Below, in pieces: positions 1 through 8,177 of a DNA stretch of 64,000 nucleotides. Numbering within the stretch: the first letter of the stretch is position 1; each line of letters begins with the position of its first letter. The stretch spans positions 64,618 to 128,617 of the forward strand of contig NZ_QOCH01000003.1 of the NCBI RefSeq assembly GCF_003318275.1, written 5' to 3'. A model generated the notes under the pieces. That model had not been told where the DNA came from. It searched no databases and was given only the letters and a program-made list of their open reading frames with translations. This stretch comes from Marinobacter sp. F3R11. GTDB lineage: Bacteria; Pseudomonadota; Gammaproteobacteria; Pseudomonadales; Oleiphilaceae. Position numbers and translations under genes: made by a program.

Positions 1-57
1 GGAAGCGGCCCATTATTGTCAAACCCATACCAGCAAAAACTGAAGACTCCTGAAATA

Positions 58-993
58 CTACCCCCGCCCTTCCAGTGCAGCGCGCATCTTCAGAGTAACC
101 AGCACAGTATTCAGGTGAGGTACTGGAATTCCATGATGCCGGGCTAATGCCACCACATTTCCCAATACAGCTTCCCGCTCAATCGGGCGATCGTTCAGAT
201 AATCCAGGGCCATGCTGTTCTTGTAGGCAGGCATTTTGCGGGTACCCTCGATGTTCTGATCGATCAATTCGTCAGCCATCGGATAGCCTTCCGCTGCAGC
301 CACATCCATCACCTCACGCATCATTGCCCGGATCAGTTCTTCACCACCTTCAGTATCCAGAATGGTTCGGGTATCCGCACCATTGGCAATAACCGACAAA
401 GGATTGAAAGGTGTGTTCCAGAGGCACTTGCGCCAGCGTTCGCCTACAACACGCTCAGTCAGATCGACCTTGATACCCCCTTCCGTAAACAGCCGGGACA
501 AAGCCTGGCAGTTTTCGTCCACGCCTTCCGGGTAGCGCCCCATGACCAGTTTGCCATAAGCCTTATGCTCTACCACTCCGGACTCGGTACGGCTCACTGC
601 AATAAATGCCAGGCAGCTTATAAGAGGGTTGTCCGGATAGGCAGCAGTCATTTCCTTCTCAATATCCAGACCGTTTTCGATCAACACCAGACGGGTATTC
701 TCACCCATCCAGGGTGCAACCAGTGCAACCCGGTCTACACCGGGCAGAACTTTAACGCACAGGATCAGAAAGTCTGGAGCTTCATCTGGCAAGTCGCCAT
801 CACGGTATACATGATCGGGCTTGTAGGAAAGGTCTCCGAGTGGACTGTTGATACGAACACCCCTGGCTCTGACTGCCTCATAATCTGAGCGCAACACAGT
901 GCTCACAGAGCATCCTGCTCTTTTCAGTATGGCTCCATAGAAACTGCCGATAGCTCCCGCACCAACAATCAGAATACTGGGGGTGTTTTTCAT
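58..993 (-). CDS. 2-dehydropantoate 2-reductase-like (ApbA/PanE family) protein
   Basis: About 311 aa, last gene of a minus-strand catabolic operon. The N-terminus carries the NADPH-binding glycine motif GAGAIGSFYG (about residues 10-19). The family ENG motif follows, then the K-x3-N-type stretch RKCLWNTPFN, which holds the presumed catalytic lysine. The start at 993 is chosen because its ATG overlaps the TGA of the upstream ligase gene (ATGA), which indicates translational coupling; a longer reading begins at 1038. Canonical PanE makes pantoate for CoA synthesis. The operon context instead suggests a ketopantoate-reductase-fold enzyme acting on another 2-oxo or beta-dicarbonyl acid. The fold is secure; the substrate is not. 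Confidence 0.85.
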   Translation of the reverse strand: MKNTPSILIVGAGAIGSFYGAILKRAGCSVSTVLRSDYEAVRARGVRINSPLGDLSYKPDHVYRDGDLPDEAPDFLILCVKVLPGVDRVALVAPWMGENTRLVLIENGLDIEKEMTAAYPDNPLISCLAFIAVSRTESGVVEHKAYGKLVMGRYPEGVDENCQALSRLFTEGGIKVDLTERVVGERWRKCLWNTPFNPLSVIANGADTRTILDTEGGEELIRAMMREVMDVAAAEGYPMADELIDQNIEGTRKMPAYKNSMALDYLNDRPIEREAVLGNVVALARHHGIPVPHLNTVLVTLKMRAALEGRG

Positions 994-2660
994 GATCCCG
1001 TCCTGTCTTTCCATTCTTCTTCCTGAAGCGCTCGCCACATGAGTTTACCCGTAGGGGATTTCGGCAAAGCCGTTACAAATTCAACAATAGTGGGCACTTT
1101 ATAGACCGCCATCTGCTCCCTGCACCAGCTGGTAATGTCTTCAACACTGGTATTCGCCTCAGCTTCAGGCGTCAGCACTATGCAGGCCTTCACTGTTTCA
1201 CCACGCTTGGGGTCAGGCGCAGAGATGATACACACTTCATGAATGGCGGGGTGGCGGTACATCAGTGCCTCAACTTCCGACGGCCATACCTTGAATCCGG
1301 ACGCGTTGATCATTCGCTTGAGGCGGTCAACCATGAAGAAATACCCATCTTCATCGTAATACGCCAGGTCGCCGGTGCGGAAGAAACGCTTACCATCAAT
1401 TTCGATAAACGCCGCATCAGTTTCAGCTGGCCGGTTCCAGTATCCAAGTGTTACTTGCGGCCCAAAGGACACAATCTCACCGGTTTCCCCTGGCCCCACT
1501 TCTTTTAATGTCTCCGGATCAATAATCCGGCTATCCACATCAAATACAGGAATTCCCAGGCACTGGGTTTTGGGGCGGGCATTGGGGTTGATGTGGGTTG
1601 CCGCCATGGTTTCTGACATGCCGTAACCTTCAATATAATCAAGCCCCGTAAGCCTTTTCAGCTTTTCCGCAACAGCGGCAGGCATGGCTGCTCCTCCACC
1701 ACCGATCATACTGAGACTGGAGAGGTCGTAGTTGTCAATATCCGGATTAGAGAGAAAATCCACTGCCATGGTAACGATATTGGTCCAGCTAGTGACCTTG
1801 TAACGTTCAATAAGCCTTGAGGCAGTAGTGCGATCCCAGCGCGTCATAATCACCGCCGTGGACCCTGAAAAAATTGGTCCGTTCATGGAACCTGTCATGC
1901 CGGTTACGTGGAAAAATGGCAGCGTAGCCAGCTGCACGCTGTTGGCGGTGCTCAGATTCCAGAAAGCCCGGTGTACTGTGGTTGCCATTACCGAACGATG
2001 GGTGTGCATACAGCCTTTGGGCGCGCCGGTTGTGCCGGAGCTGTATGGAAACACCGCCAGATCATCCGGGCCCGCCGTGTGTTCTGAAGGGCTGTGGCCA
2101 GCCCCCATAGCCTCCTCCCAGCTCACCACACCAGGCTCATTACCCGACCAGACCGGCGCTGCCACCTCGGCAGGCAAATCCAGGTCGGTATCAGGTTTGA
2201 TATAGGTATTGTATGAGGCCACCACCACCTGTTCCAGATCGGTTGTTTCCAACAGTGGCGAAATGTAATCCACAAGTTCCTGACCAGCCATGCACAAAGC
2301 CGAACTGGTATCTGCAATATAGTGTTCCAGCTCTGCTGCACGGTTCATCGGGTTTACCGGAATCACGATGGCATCAGCACGCAGAATTGCATAATAGGAA
2401 ATCACATATTGCGGTGAATTCTGCATATACAGCAGTACCCGATCACCTTTTTTGACACCCTGAGCCTGCAGGTACCCAGCCATCGCTTCCACCTCTGCCA
2501 ACAGGCGACGGTATGTGATGGGCGCATCATAAAAAATAATAGCCGTATGATCAGGATAACGCAGCGCCGAGATTTCCAGGTTGGTAAAAACACTGGTGTT
2601 CGGCAGGGTCAGGGTTTTGGGCAACTCTTTGGGCCAAAAGGCATAATGACGTGTGAACAT
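990..2660 (-). CDS. AMP-dependent acyl-CoA synthetase (ligase), class I adenylate-forming
   Basis: About 556 aa. The adenylate-forming core motifs are in order: phosphate loop YSSGTTGAPKG, the YGMSETMA motif, FRTGD, DRLKRMINASGFKV, and the C-terminal PKSPTGKLMWR carrying the catalytic lysine. It should activate a carboxylic acid to its CoA ester in the cytosol. The start at 2660 gives the usual N-terminus; an in-frame extension to 2756 would run back over the surE end and looks spurious. It lies 25 nt downstream of surE and overlaps the next gene by ATGA. The operon (kinase, acyl-CoA dehydrogenase, SDRs, thioesterase) suggests a hydroxylated or branched acid substrate. Specificity cannot be read from sequence. 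Confidence 0.9.
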   Translation of the reverse strand: MFTRHYAFWPKELPKTLTLPNTSVFTNLEISALRYPDHTAIIFYDAPITYRRLLAEVEAMAGYLQAQGVKKGDRVLLYMQNSPQYVISYYAILRADAIVIPVNPMNRAAELEHYIADTSSALCMAGQELVDYISPLLETTDLEQVVVASYNTYIKPDTDLDLPAEVAAPVWSGNEPGVVSWEEAMGAGHSPSEHTAGPDDLAVFPYSSGTTGAPKGCMHTHRSVMATTVHRAFWNLSTANSVQLATLPFFHVTGMTGSMNGPIFSGSTAVIMTRWDRTTASRLIERYKVTSWTNIVTMAVDFLSNPDIDNYDLSSLSMIGGGGAAMPAAVAEKLKRLTGLDYIEGYGMSETMAATHINPNARPKTQCLGIPVFDVDSRIIDPETLKEVGPGETGEIVSFGPQVTLGYWNRPAETDAAFIEIDGKRFFRTGDLAYYDEDGYFFMVDRLKRMINASGFKVWPSEVEALMYRHPAIHEVCIISAPDPKRGETVKACIVLTPEAEANTSVEDITSWCREQMAVYKVPTIVEFVTALPKSPTGKLMWRALQEEEWKDRTGS

Positions 2661-2685
2661 GGTAATTGTTCTCTTCAGGTTAAAG

Positions 2686-3459
2686 TCACAGTAATGCGGA
2701 CAGATCAAGTTCTCTGGTATTCCCCGGCAAGGGCTCTTCGTGTCGCAGTGGTGCAATGGCGATGGCCTTATCTCTCAACACAGACACGTCGGAGTCAGGT
2801 GCAACTATGTGCCGGGAGCTACGATCAAATCCAAGCCACCAGTAAGGCAGGCTGCGGGCATCCTGCCCAGCCTGCAGCCGGGCATGCCGGATGGAACCGC
2901 TGGACTGATGGCACAAACGCGCAGAGACAATATCTTCAGCGTTGCAGGCTGGAAAATTCACGTTCCAGGCCAGGCACTCGCCCGGTTGCCAAAGCTGCCG
3001 GATTATCGTCTCTCCGAAATGTTCTACGGGCGACCACAGAACGCCATCCCTGGATAAAAAAGCCTGACTCAGGGCAATGGCAGGAACATTCATATGCCGG
3101 GCGCTGAGCACAGCCCCCACAGTGCCCGAATATTGTACGGAATCACTGATGTTAGCCCCGCAATTAACGCCAGACAGCACCAGATCCGGGGGCGATTCGC
3201 CAAACCACCGGGCAAGTGAATAGAGCACACAATCTGCCGGAGTACCGGAAACCGCATAACGCTTGTCCCCGGTTTCGTATACGCGCAAAGGATCGTGGAT
3301 AGAAATACTCTGTCCTGCACCGCTACGGTCGTGTTCGGGAGCAACCACCCAGACCTCTTCCGCCAGGTTGCGTGCTATCTTTTCCAGCCTTGCCAACCCC
3401 GGGGCATTGATTCCGTCGTCGTTGGTTATGAGGATACGCCGCACTATAGGCCCATTCAT
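2686..3459 (-). CDS. surE: SurE-family 5'-nucleotidase/phosphatase
   Basis: About 257 aa, normal SurE length. Metal-site residues are visible: the NDDG motif at about 13-16, Ser46 in DRSGAGQS, and the Asn of the SGVNCGAN motif. SurE proteins are metal-dependent phosphatases acting on nucleoside monophosphates and sometimes polyphosphate. The start at 3459 overlaps the stop of the upstream kinase gene by ATGA, so the two are translationally coupled. The usual surE locus beside pcm, nlpD and rpoS is absent here, so this is probably a paralogue recruited to a catabolic operon. Its target may be a phosphorylated intermediate rather than a nucleotide; that is inference. Confidence 0.88.
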   Translation of the reverse strand: MNGPIVRRILITNDDGINAPGLARLEKIARNLAEEVWVVAPEHDRSGAGQSISIHDPLRVYETGDKRYAVSGTPADCVLYSLARWFGESPPDLVLSGVNCGANISDSVQYSGTVGAVLSARHMNVPAIALSQAFLSRDGVLWSPVEHFGETIIRQLWQPGECLAWNVNFPACNAEDIVSARLCHQSSGSIRHARLQAGQDARSLPYWWLGFDRSSRHIVAPDSDVSVLRDKAIAIAPLRHEEPLPGNTRELDLSALL

Positions 3460-4520
3460 TTCCGCTCTCCCTCGCAAGCAATTTTCCAACCTGTTTCAGC
3501 CAGAAGGCTCGCCCGCTTTCCTACATCCAGAGCATTGGAGTTGGCGGCATTGCCATCCAGCGCACGTTTATAGACACCCTGAACAATAGAGGCTAACCGG
3601 AACAACGAAAACGCCAGATAGACATGCCAGTCGGCTATTCCTTCACGGCCAGTTCTCGCACAGTAACGGGCGATGGTTTCCTGCTCATCAGGAACGCCCA
3701 GCGCTTCAAGGTCCTCGCCTTTCAACCCACGCATACCTGGCATGTCCGATGGCATGTGGTATGGCAGGCAATAGTAGGCAAGATCTGCCAGGGGGTGCCC
3801 AAGTGTAGAAAGCTCCCAGTCCAGTATGGCAATCACCTCCGGCTTGTCCGGGGCCAGCATCAGGTTGCCGAAACGATAATCACCGTGGGCAATCCCACAC
3901 TCATCCGTCGAGGGAAGGTTTTCCGGCAGCCATGCCATAAGTTTGTCCATGGCGGGCATTTCATGGGTCTTTGCAGCCAGGTATTGTTTGCTCCAACGGG
4001 CAACCTGCCGGGCCACATAACCTTCCGGGCGGCCATAGTCCCCCAGACCTATCGCATTCACATCAACGGAATGCAGATCTGCCAGGGTATCAATGGCGGA
4101 GTGATGGGCCGGCAGCCTGTCCCTGCGGTCCAGCGCGCGCAGGGCAGAGTGGCTGATGATGCGACCTTCCAGAAAGTCCATCACATAAAAAGGGGTACCG
4201 ATAATATCACTGTCTTCACAGAGAACTCTGGCCCTGGGCACTGGCAAGCTGGTGTTGTCTGAGAGCGCACGGATAACCTTGTACTCCCGCTCAACCATAT
4301 GGGCAGAAGGCAGTGTTTTTCCCGGCGGTTTCTTGCGCAGGACATAGCGCCCTCTTTCACTGTCCAGAAGGAACGTGGGGTTCGATTGGCCACCCTGAAA
4401 CTGTTTTACTACAAGGCGATTGCCAAAATCCGGCATGGCTTTCTGGAGCCAGGACAGGAGTTTGGCTTCGTCAAATTTGTGGGCCGGGAGGACGTCTACC
4501 AGCTCTGGGGTTATGCTCAT
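3456..4520 (-). CDS. ACAD10/11-type phosphotransferase (APH family kinase; LvaA-like)
   Basis: 354 aa aminoglycoside-phosphotransferase-fold kinase. Visible are QFQGGQSNPTFLL and YVLRKKPPG near the N-terminus, the catalytic loop HGDYRFGN (Asp214) and the metal-binding DWE (Asp234). This N-terminal pattern is the one in the kinase domains of mammalian ACAD10/ACAD11 and in Pseudomonas LvaA. LvaA phosphorylates the 4-hydroxyl of 4-hydroxyacyl-CoA so that the partner dehydrogenase can eliminate it. Here the dehydrogenase is encoded separately at 5521-6723. The gene is followed by coupled surE and preceded by a 163-nt gap containing a long imperfect inverted repeat. Family secure; 4-hydroxyacyl-CoA substrate inferred. 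Confidence 0.88.
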   Translation of the reverse strand: MSITPELVDVLPAHKFDEAKLLSWLQKAMPDFGNRLVVKQFQGGQSNPTFLLDSERGRYVLRKKPPGKTLPSAHMVEREYKVIRALSDNTSLPVPRARVLCEDSDIIGTPFYVMDFLEGRIISHSALRALDRRDRLPAHHSAIDTLADLHSVDVNAIGLGDYGRPEGYVARQVARWSKQYLAAKTHEMPAMDKLMAWLPENLPSTDECGIAHGDYRFGNLMLAPDKPEVIAILDWELSTLGHPLADLAYYCLPYHMPSDMPGMRGLKGEDLEALGVPDEQETIARYCARTGREGIADWHVYLAFSLFRLASIVQGVYKRALDGNAANSNALDVGKRASLLAETGWKIACEGERK

Positions 4521-4570
4521 GTTTTGTTGCCTTCAATTGGGATGGCGGCAGGTACTGGTGGTAATGGGCT

Positions 4571-4653
4571 GCGGGTTCGGGCGCTTTTCTTCCGGGAAAA
4601 ACAACTCGCTGCGCTCAGACATTTTTTCCCTGCAGAAAAACGCCCGCACCCAC
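4571..4653. repeat. Long imperfect inverted repeat (REP/BIME-like) between SDR and kinase genes
   Basis: Arms 4571-4601 and 4622-4653 match in about 26 of 31 positions and are separated by a 20-nt loop (4602-4621). The conserved blocks are GGGT, CGGGCG, TTTTCT and GGGAAAAA. As RNA the minus strand would form a long GC-based hairpin between the SDR stop and the kinase start. It could be a mobile palindromic element of REP type, or an RNA-processing or attenuation structure. No target-site duplication was identified. Confidence 0.6.
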
Positions 4654-4683
4654 GGACCTCAAGCTATCTTCGTACTGTCATGC

Positions 4684-5451
4684 TCAACAGATGGTTTCGC
4701 CGCCGTCGGCTACTATCGTCTGTCCCGTTATGTATGCACTGGCTTTGGTTGACAGGAATACGGCCAGGCCCGCGATATCTACCGGATCACCAATTCTTCT
4801 CAATGGTGTTTTGTCTTCTGCACGCTTCACACGCTCGGGATCTTCCCAGAGGGCCTTGGCAAAATCGGTTTTGATCAGGCCAGGGGCAATGCTGTTGATG
4901 CGGATGCCTTTCGGGCCCCATTCCACAGCCAGATTTCTTGCCAGTGCAGCTTCTGCGGCTTTGGATACACCGTAGGTTCCGATGGTGGTGTTGCCGCGGA
5001 TTCCTGCAATGCTCGACAGCAGCACAACGGCACCCTCACCTTTCTCTGCCATCTGCGGCAGTACCATTCCGGTAAGCCAGAAGGTGCCTTTAACGTTGGT
5101 GTCCATAATCTTGTCCCAGGCCTCATCCGTCATTTCGGAGGTTGGGCCATAAACCGGGTTGGTGGCGGCGTTGCAAACCAGTACGTCGATAGAGCCCCAG
5201 GCTTCGTTTGTCTTGTTCACCAGGTTCTGCAGGTCGTCTTTTTTACCAACGTGGCAGGGTATGGCCATAGCCTCATACCCCCGGGCTTTCAGCTCACTTG
5301 CAACCTGCTCGCAGGCATCGGCTTTGCGGCTGGAGATAACAACTTTTGCGCCCAGGCTAGCCATTTCTTCGGCAATTGAACGGCCTATGCCTTTGGTGGA
5401 CCCTGTAATAAGGGCTACCTTGCCGGTCATATCAAAAAGTGGGTTGTTCAT
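4684..5451 (-). CDS. SDR-family NAD(P)-dependent oxidoreductase (LvaD-like position)
   Basis: 255 aa classical short-chain dehydrogenase. The TGSTKGIGRS cofactor motif is at about 16-25, CNAAT follows, then LLSSIAG with the catalytic Ser, YGVSK with Tyr and Lys, and the C-terminal ITGQTIVADGG typical of FabG-type enzymes. It would oxidise or reduce a hydroxyacyl or oxoacyl intermediate in the cytosol. It sits between the acyl-CoA dehydrogenase and the ACAD10/11-type kinase. Lva operons also carry an SDR with these partners. Confidence 0.9.
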   Translation of the reverse strand: MNNPLFDMTGKVALITGSTKGIGRSIAEEMASLGAKVVISSRKADACEQVASELKARGYEAMAIPCHVGKKDDLQNLVNKTNEAWGSIDVLVCNAATNPVYGPTSEMTDEAWDKIMDTNVKGTFWLTGMVLPQMAEKGEGAVVLLSSIAGIRGNTTIGTYGVSKAAEAALARNLAVEWGPKGIRINSIAPGLIKTDFAKALWEDPERVKRAEDKTPLRRIGDPVDIAGLAVFLSTKASAYITGQTIVADGGETIC

Positions 5452-5479
5452 ATCATGCTCCTCATACTCGCCGGGGAGG

Positions 5480-5507
5480 CTGACAGGAAGAGAGCTCTTC
5501 CCGTCAG
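5480..5507. other. Intercistronic hairpin
   Basis: CTGAC-a-GGAAGAG pairs with CTCTTCC-c-GTCAG, giving arms of 13 with one mismatch and a very short loop. It lies in the 69-nt gap between the acyl-CoA dehydrogenase stop (5521) and the SDR start (5451). There is no T-run on the transcribed side, so processing or mRNA stabilisation is more likely than termination. Confidence 0.5.
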
Positions 5508-5520
5508 AGTGCCGGTTCGG

Positions 5521-6723
5521 TTAGCGATACTGGCGCAGTTCAATTTTTGCGACCGAATCCAGATGCACCTCATCCGGGCCATCCGCGAGCCTCAATGTCC
5601 GAACCTTGGCCCAGGCTGCCGCAAGGAAGGTGTCCTGGCTCACGCCAGCCCCGCCGTGTACCTGAATGGCGCGGTCGAGGATCTTCAGCGCCATGCTGGG
5701 AGCAATCACCTTGATCATGGCAATTTCCTGGCGGGCTACCTTGTTACCGACGGTATCCATCATGTGAGCAGCCTTGAGTGTTAACAGACGAGCCTGCTCG
5801 ATCTCGATACGGCTACGGGCAATGTCCTTACGAACAGAGTCAAAGCCGGACAGAGGTTTGCCAAAAGCCTCGCGCTCACTGGCACGTTTGCACATCAACT
5901 CCAGCGCACGTTCCGCCACACCAATGGTGCGCATGCAATGGTGAATTCGGCCAGGCCCAAGACGGCCCTGGGCAATTTCAAAGCCGCGGCCTTCACCAAG
6001 CAGAATGTTGCTGACGGGCACCCGTACATTTTCATAATGAATCTCAGCATGACCATGAGGCGCGTGATCGTATCCGAATACAGTCAGCGGCCGGACCAGC
6101 TTTACACCAGGCGCGTCCAGCGGTACCAGAATCATGGACTGCTGCTGATGCTTTGGCGCGGTCGGATCGGTCTTGCCCATGACGATGGCAATTTTGGAGG
6201 AGGTCGTCATGGCACCTGACGACCACCATTTTTTGCCGTTAATCACGTACTCATCACCCTCACGACGAATCTCGCAGGCAATGTTGGTGGCATCTGAAGA
6301 GGCTACGTCAGGCTCTGTCATGGAAAAGCAGGAGCGAATTTCACCTGCAAGCAAAGGTTTCAGCCACTGCTCCTGTTGCTCTTCATTACCGTAACGGGCA
6401 ATAGTTTCCATGTTGCCGGTGTCTGGAGCCGAGCAGTTGAATACTTCCGGTGCCATTTCGGAACGGCCCATAATTTCGCACAGGTGAGCGTATTCAAAGT
6501 TGGTAAGGCCGGCACCCAGATCGCTCTCAGGCAGGAACAGATTCCAGAGCCCTTCGGCCTTCGCCTTTGCCTTCAGCTCTTCAATGATCGGAACCGGTGC
6601 CCAGCGGTTCTCTGCCTGTTCAATCTGTTGGTGATGCGTATGTTCGTTGGGATAAATGTACGCATCCATAAAATCCTTCAACTGCACCTGAAGCTTCTTG
6701 GCTTTATCAGATAACTCAAACAT
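5521..6723 (-). CDS. Acyl-CoA dehydrogenase, ACAD10/11 subfamily (LvaC-like)
   Basis: 400 aa flavoprotein. The acyl-CoA dehydrogenase stretches [16 protein letters not shown] (FAD/substrate loop) and WWSSGA are present. The motif [13 protein letters not shown] is characteristic of the ACAD10/11 branch, and [12 protein letters not shown] lies in the C-terminal FAD-binding region. Members of this branch act with an APH-type kinase, which is encoded in the same operon (3456-4520). In the Lva pathway the pair converts 4-hydroxyacyl-CoA, through 4-phosphoacyl-CoA, to an enoyl-CoA that re-enters beta-oxidation. A GGAAAT ribosome-binding sequence precedes the start. Subfamily strong; substrate unknown. 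Confidence 0.9.
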   Translation of the reverse strand: MFELSDKAKKLQVQLKDFMDAYIYPNEHTHHQQIEQAENRWAPVPIIEELKAKAKAEGLWNLFLPESDLGAGLTNFEYAHLCEIMGRSEMAPEVFNCSAPDTGNMETIARYGNEEQQEQWLKPLLAGEIRSCFSMTEPDVASSDATNIACEIRREGDEYVINGKKWWSSGAMTTSSKIAIVMGKTDPTAPKHQQQSMILVPLDAPGVKLVRPLTVFGYDHAPHGHAEIHYENVRVPVSNILLGEGRGFEIAQGRLGPGRIHHCMRTIGVAERALELMCKRASEREAFGKPLSGFDSVRKDIARSRIEIEQARLLTLKAAHMMDTVGNKVARQEIAMIKVIAPSMALKILDRAIQVHGGAGVSQDTFLAAAWAKVRTLRLADGPDEVHLDSVAKIELRQYR

Positions 6724-6798
6724 GTCGATTTCCTTTTATTGATATTGATTCGACGGCCGGTCTTTGCAACCGATCTCTTTTGTTTCATGAATTGGTGG

Positions 6799-7239
6799 TC
6801 AGATAGGAACGCCTTCTGGCTTATCACTGCCAGAGCGGATTCGGAACGTACCTTCAGCGATGGCAAGCAGATTACCCTTATCATCATGAACTTCGCCGGT
6901 GCTGTTAAAGATTCGCGTACCACCTGCCCTCTTTCGGGCGCTCACTCGAATGGTTCCACCAGAACACTGGCCGGTGAAGGTCGTCGTCAGGGACAAGGTT
7001 ATGGCTTTACGCAACCGCCCGGGATAGGGGCAATAGGTGCCGGCCTGAGCCAGGGCAATATCAAGCAGTGACGTGAGCACACCGCCGTGAATCACACCAC
7101 CAAGATTCAGGTGTTTAGGCTGCAACTTCAGCTCAATAACGGCTTCCTCTTCCTCCCAGGAAACCTGTTGATAACCAAGCAGATTGTGAAAGCCCGGTAA
7201 TTCGGAGCTGTCGGCATAAAGGGGTTCTTGTTTACTCAT
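6799..7239 (-). CDS. PaaI-family hot-dog acyl-CoA thioesterase
   Basis: 146 aa single hot-dog domain with GGVIHGGVLTSLLDIALAQA, the HGG...D signature of PaaI/YbgC-like thioesterases. It probably hydrolyses a stalled acyl-CoA to release CoA. Its ATG shares one base with the TAA stop of the upstream SDR (TAATG), so the genes are coupled. It is distinct from the paaI in the phenylacetate cluster. Confidence 0.85.
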   Translation of the reverse strand: MSKQEPLYADSSELPGFHNLLGYQQVSWEEEEAVIELKLQPKHLNLGGVIHGGVLTSLLDIALAQAGTYCPYPGRLRKAITLSLTTTFTGQCSGGTIRVSARKRAGGTRIFNSTGEVHDDKGNLLAIAEGTFRIRSGSDKPEGVPI

Positions 7240-8033
7240 TACACTTTCATTCCTGGCAGGTTCAGGGAAGCCGTATTGCCGCCATCCACCGGTAGCGCCT
7301 GACCGGTGACATAACTGGCGTCATCACTTGCGAAAAACAGGATGGCAGCTGCGATTTCTTCCGGGTCGCCATAGCGACGCAGTTCACAGCGATTTCCCAG
7401 CTTGTGGGCTTTTTCATTGGCGCGGGCGTAGTCAAATACCGCTTTCGTCATACCCGTCTCTACAAGGCCAGGGCAGACTGCGTTAACCCGGATATTGTGA
7501 TCACCAAGATCGCATGCAGCGGTCATGGTCAGGTTGATGACTCCTGCCTTGGACGCGCTGTAGGCATTGCCGCCGGCACCAGAGCGGATACCAGCCACCG
7601 AAGCAGTGTTGACAATGGAGCCCAGCTTGCGCGCCTGCATATGCGGGGCCACATGTTTGATGAGCAACATGGTGCCAATCAGATTAACCGCCAGCACCTT
7701 TTCCCACTCTTCCCGCTCGTTGTCCGTTACTCGTGGGTGGCCTTTACCCGTACTTGAAATACCGGCAATGTTGCACAGGACGTCGATTTTCCCGAAGGCT
7801 CTGATGGTTCCGCTTACCAGCTCCTTTACCTGAGCCTCATCGGCAACATTCACGAGATAGCGGGCGTACTCTGCACCTTCCGGCATCAGATTTTCGCTCT
7901 CAACCAGCCCCGACTCAGACGTGTCCACCATAGCCACCCGCGCTCCCTCACGGGCCAGCCGTATGGCGGTCGCGCGGCCTATGCCACTTCCAGCTCCGGT
8001 GACAATAGCCACCTTGCCATCAAAACGCCCCAT
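7239..8033 (-). CDS. SDR-family oxidoreductase, first gene of the minus-strand catabolic operon
   Basis: 264 aa classical SDR. VTGAGSGIGRAT binds the cofactor, CNIAG and VNTASVAG follow, YSASK carries the Tyr/Lys pair and YVTGQALPVDGG ends the fold. It is the promoter-proximal gene of the operon that runs down to 58. It presumably acts as a beta-hydroxyacyl-CoA or alcohol dehydrogenase on the pathway substrate. Confidence 0.9.
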   Translation of the reverse strand: MGRFDGKVAIVTGAGSGIGRATAIRLAREGARVAMVDTSESGLVESENLMPEGAEYARYLVNVADEAQVKELVSGTIRAFGKIDVLCNIAGISSTGKGHPRVTDNEREEWEKVLAVNLIGTMLLIKHVAPHMQARKLGSIVNTASVAGIRSGAGGNAYSASKAGVINLTMTAACDLGDHNIRVNAVCPGLVETGMTKAVFDYARANEKAHKLGNRCELRRYGDPEEIAAAILFFASDDASYVTGQALPVDGGNTASLNLPGMKV

Positions 8034-8177
8034 ACCGATGCTCCTTCTATCTTTAATTTTGTTATTGCGTTATCGGTTTTGCTTTTACATTAATTTGTCA
8101 CGACTTCCGTTTTTGAGTCAATATAAACGAAAGTAAATTTCACTAGACAAAACACAATAGCAGCATAAGGAACAAAA
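8034..8177. promoter_or_regulatory. Divergent promoter region with candidate operator
   Basis: This 144-nt AT-rich region lies between the minus-strand SDR operon and the plus-strand ligase. It contains an inverted repeat, ACTTCCGTTT (8103-8112) and AAACGAAAGT (8125-8134), with a 12-nt spacer and one mismatch in the arms. A TTGAGT at 8114-8119 could serve as a -35. It is a plausible operator for a shared acyl-CoA-responsive repressor, but no regulator gene is adjacent. Confidence 0.35.
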
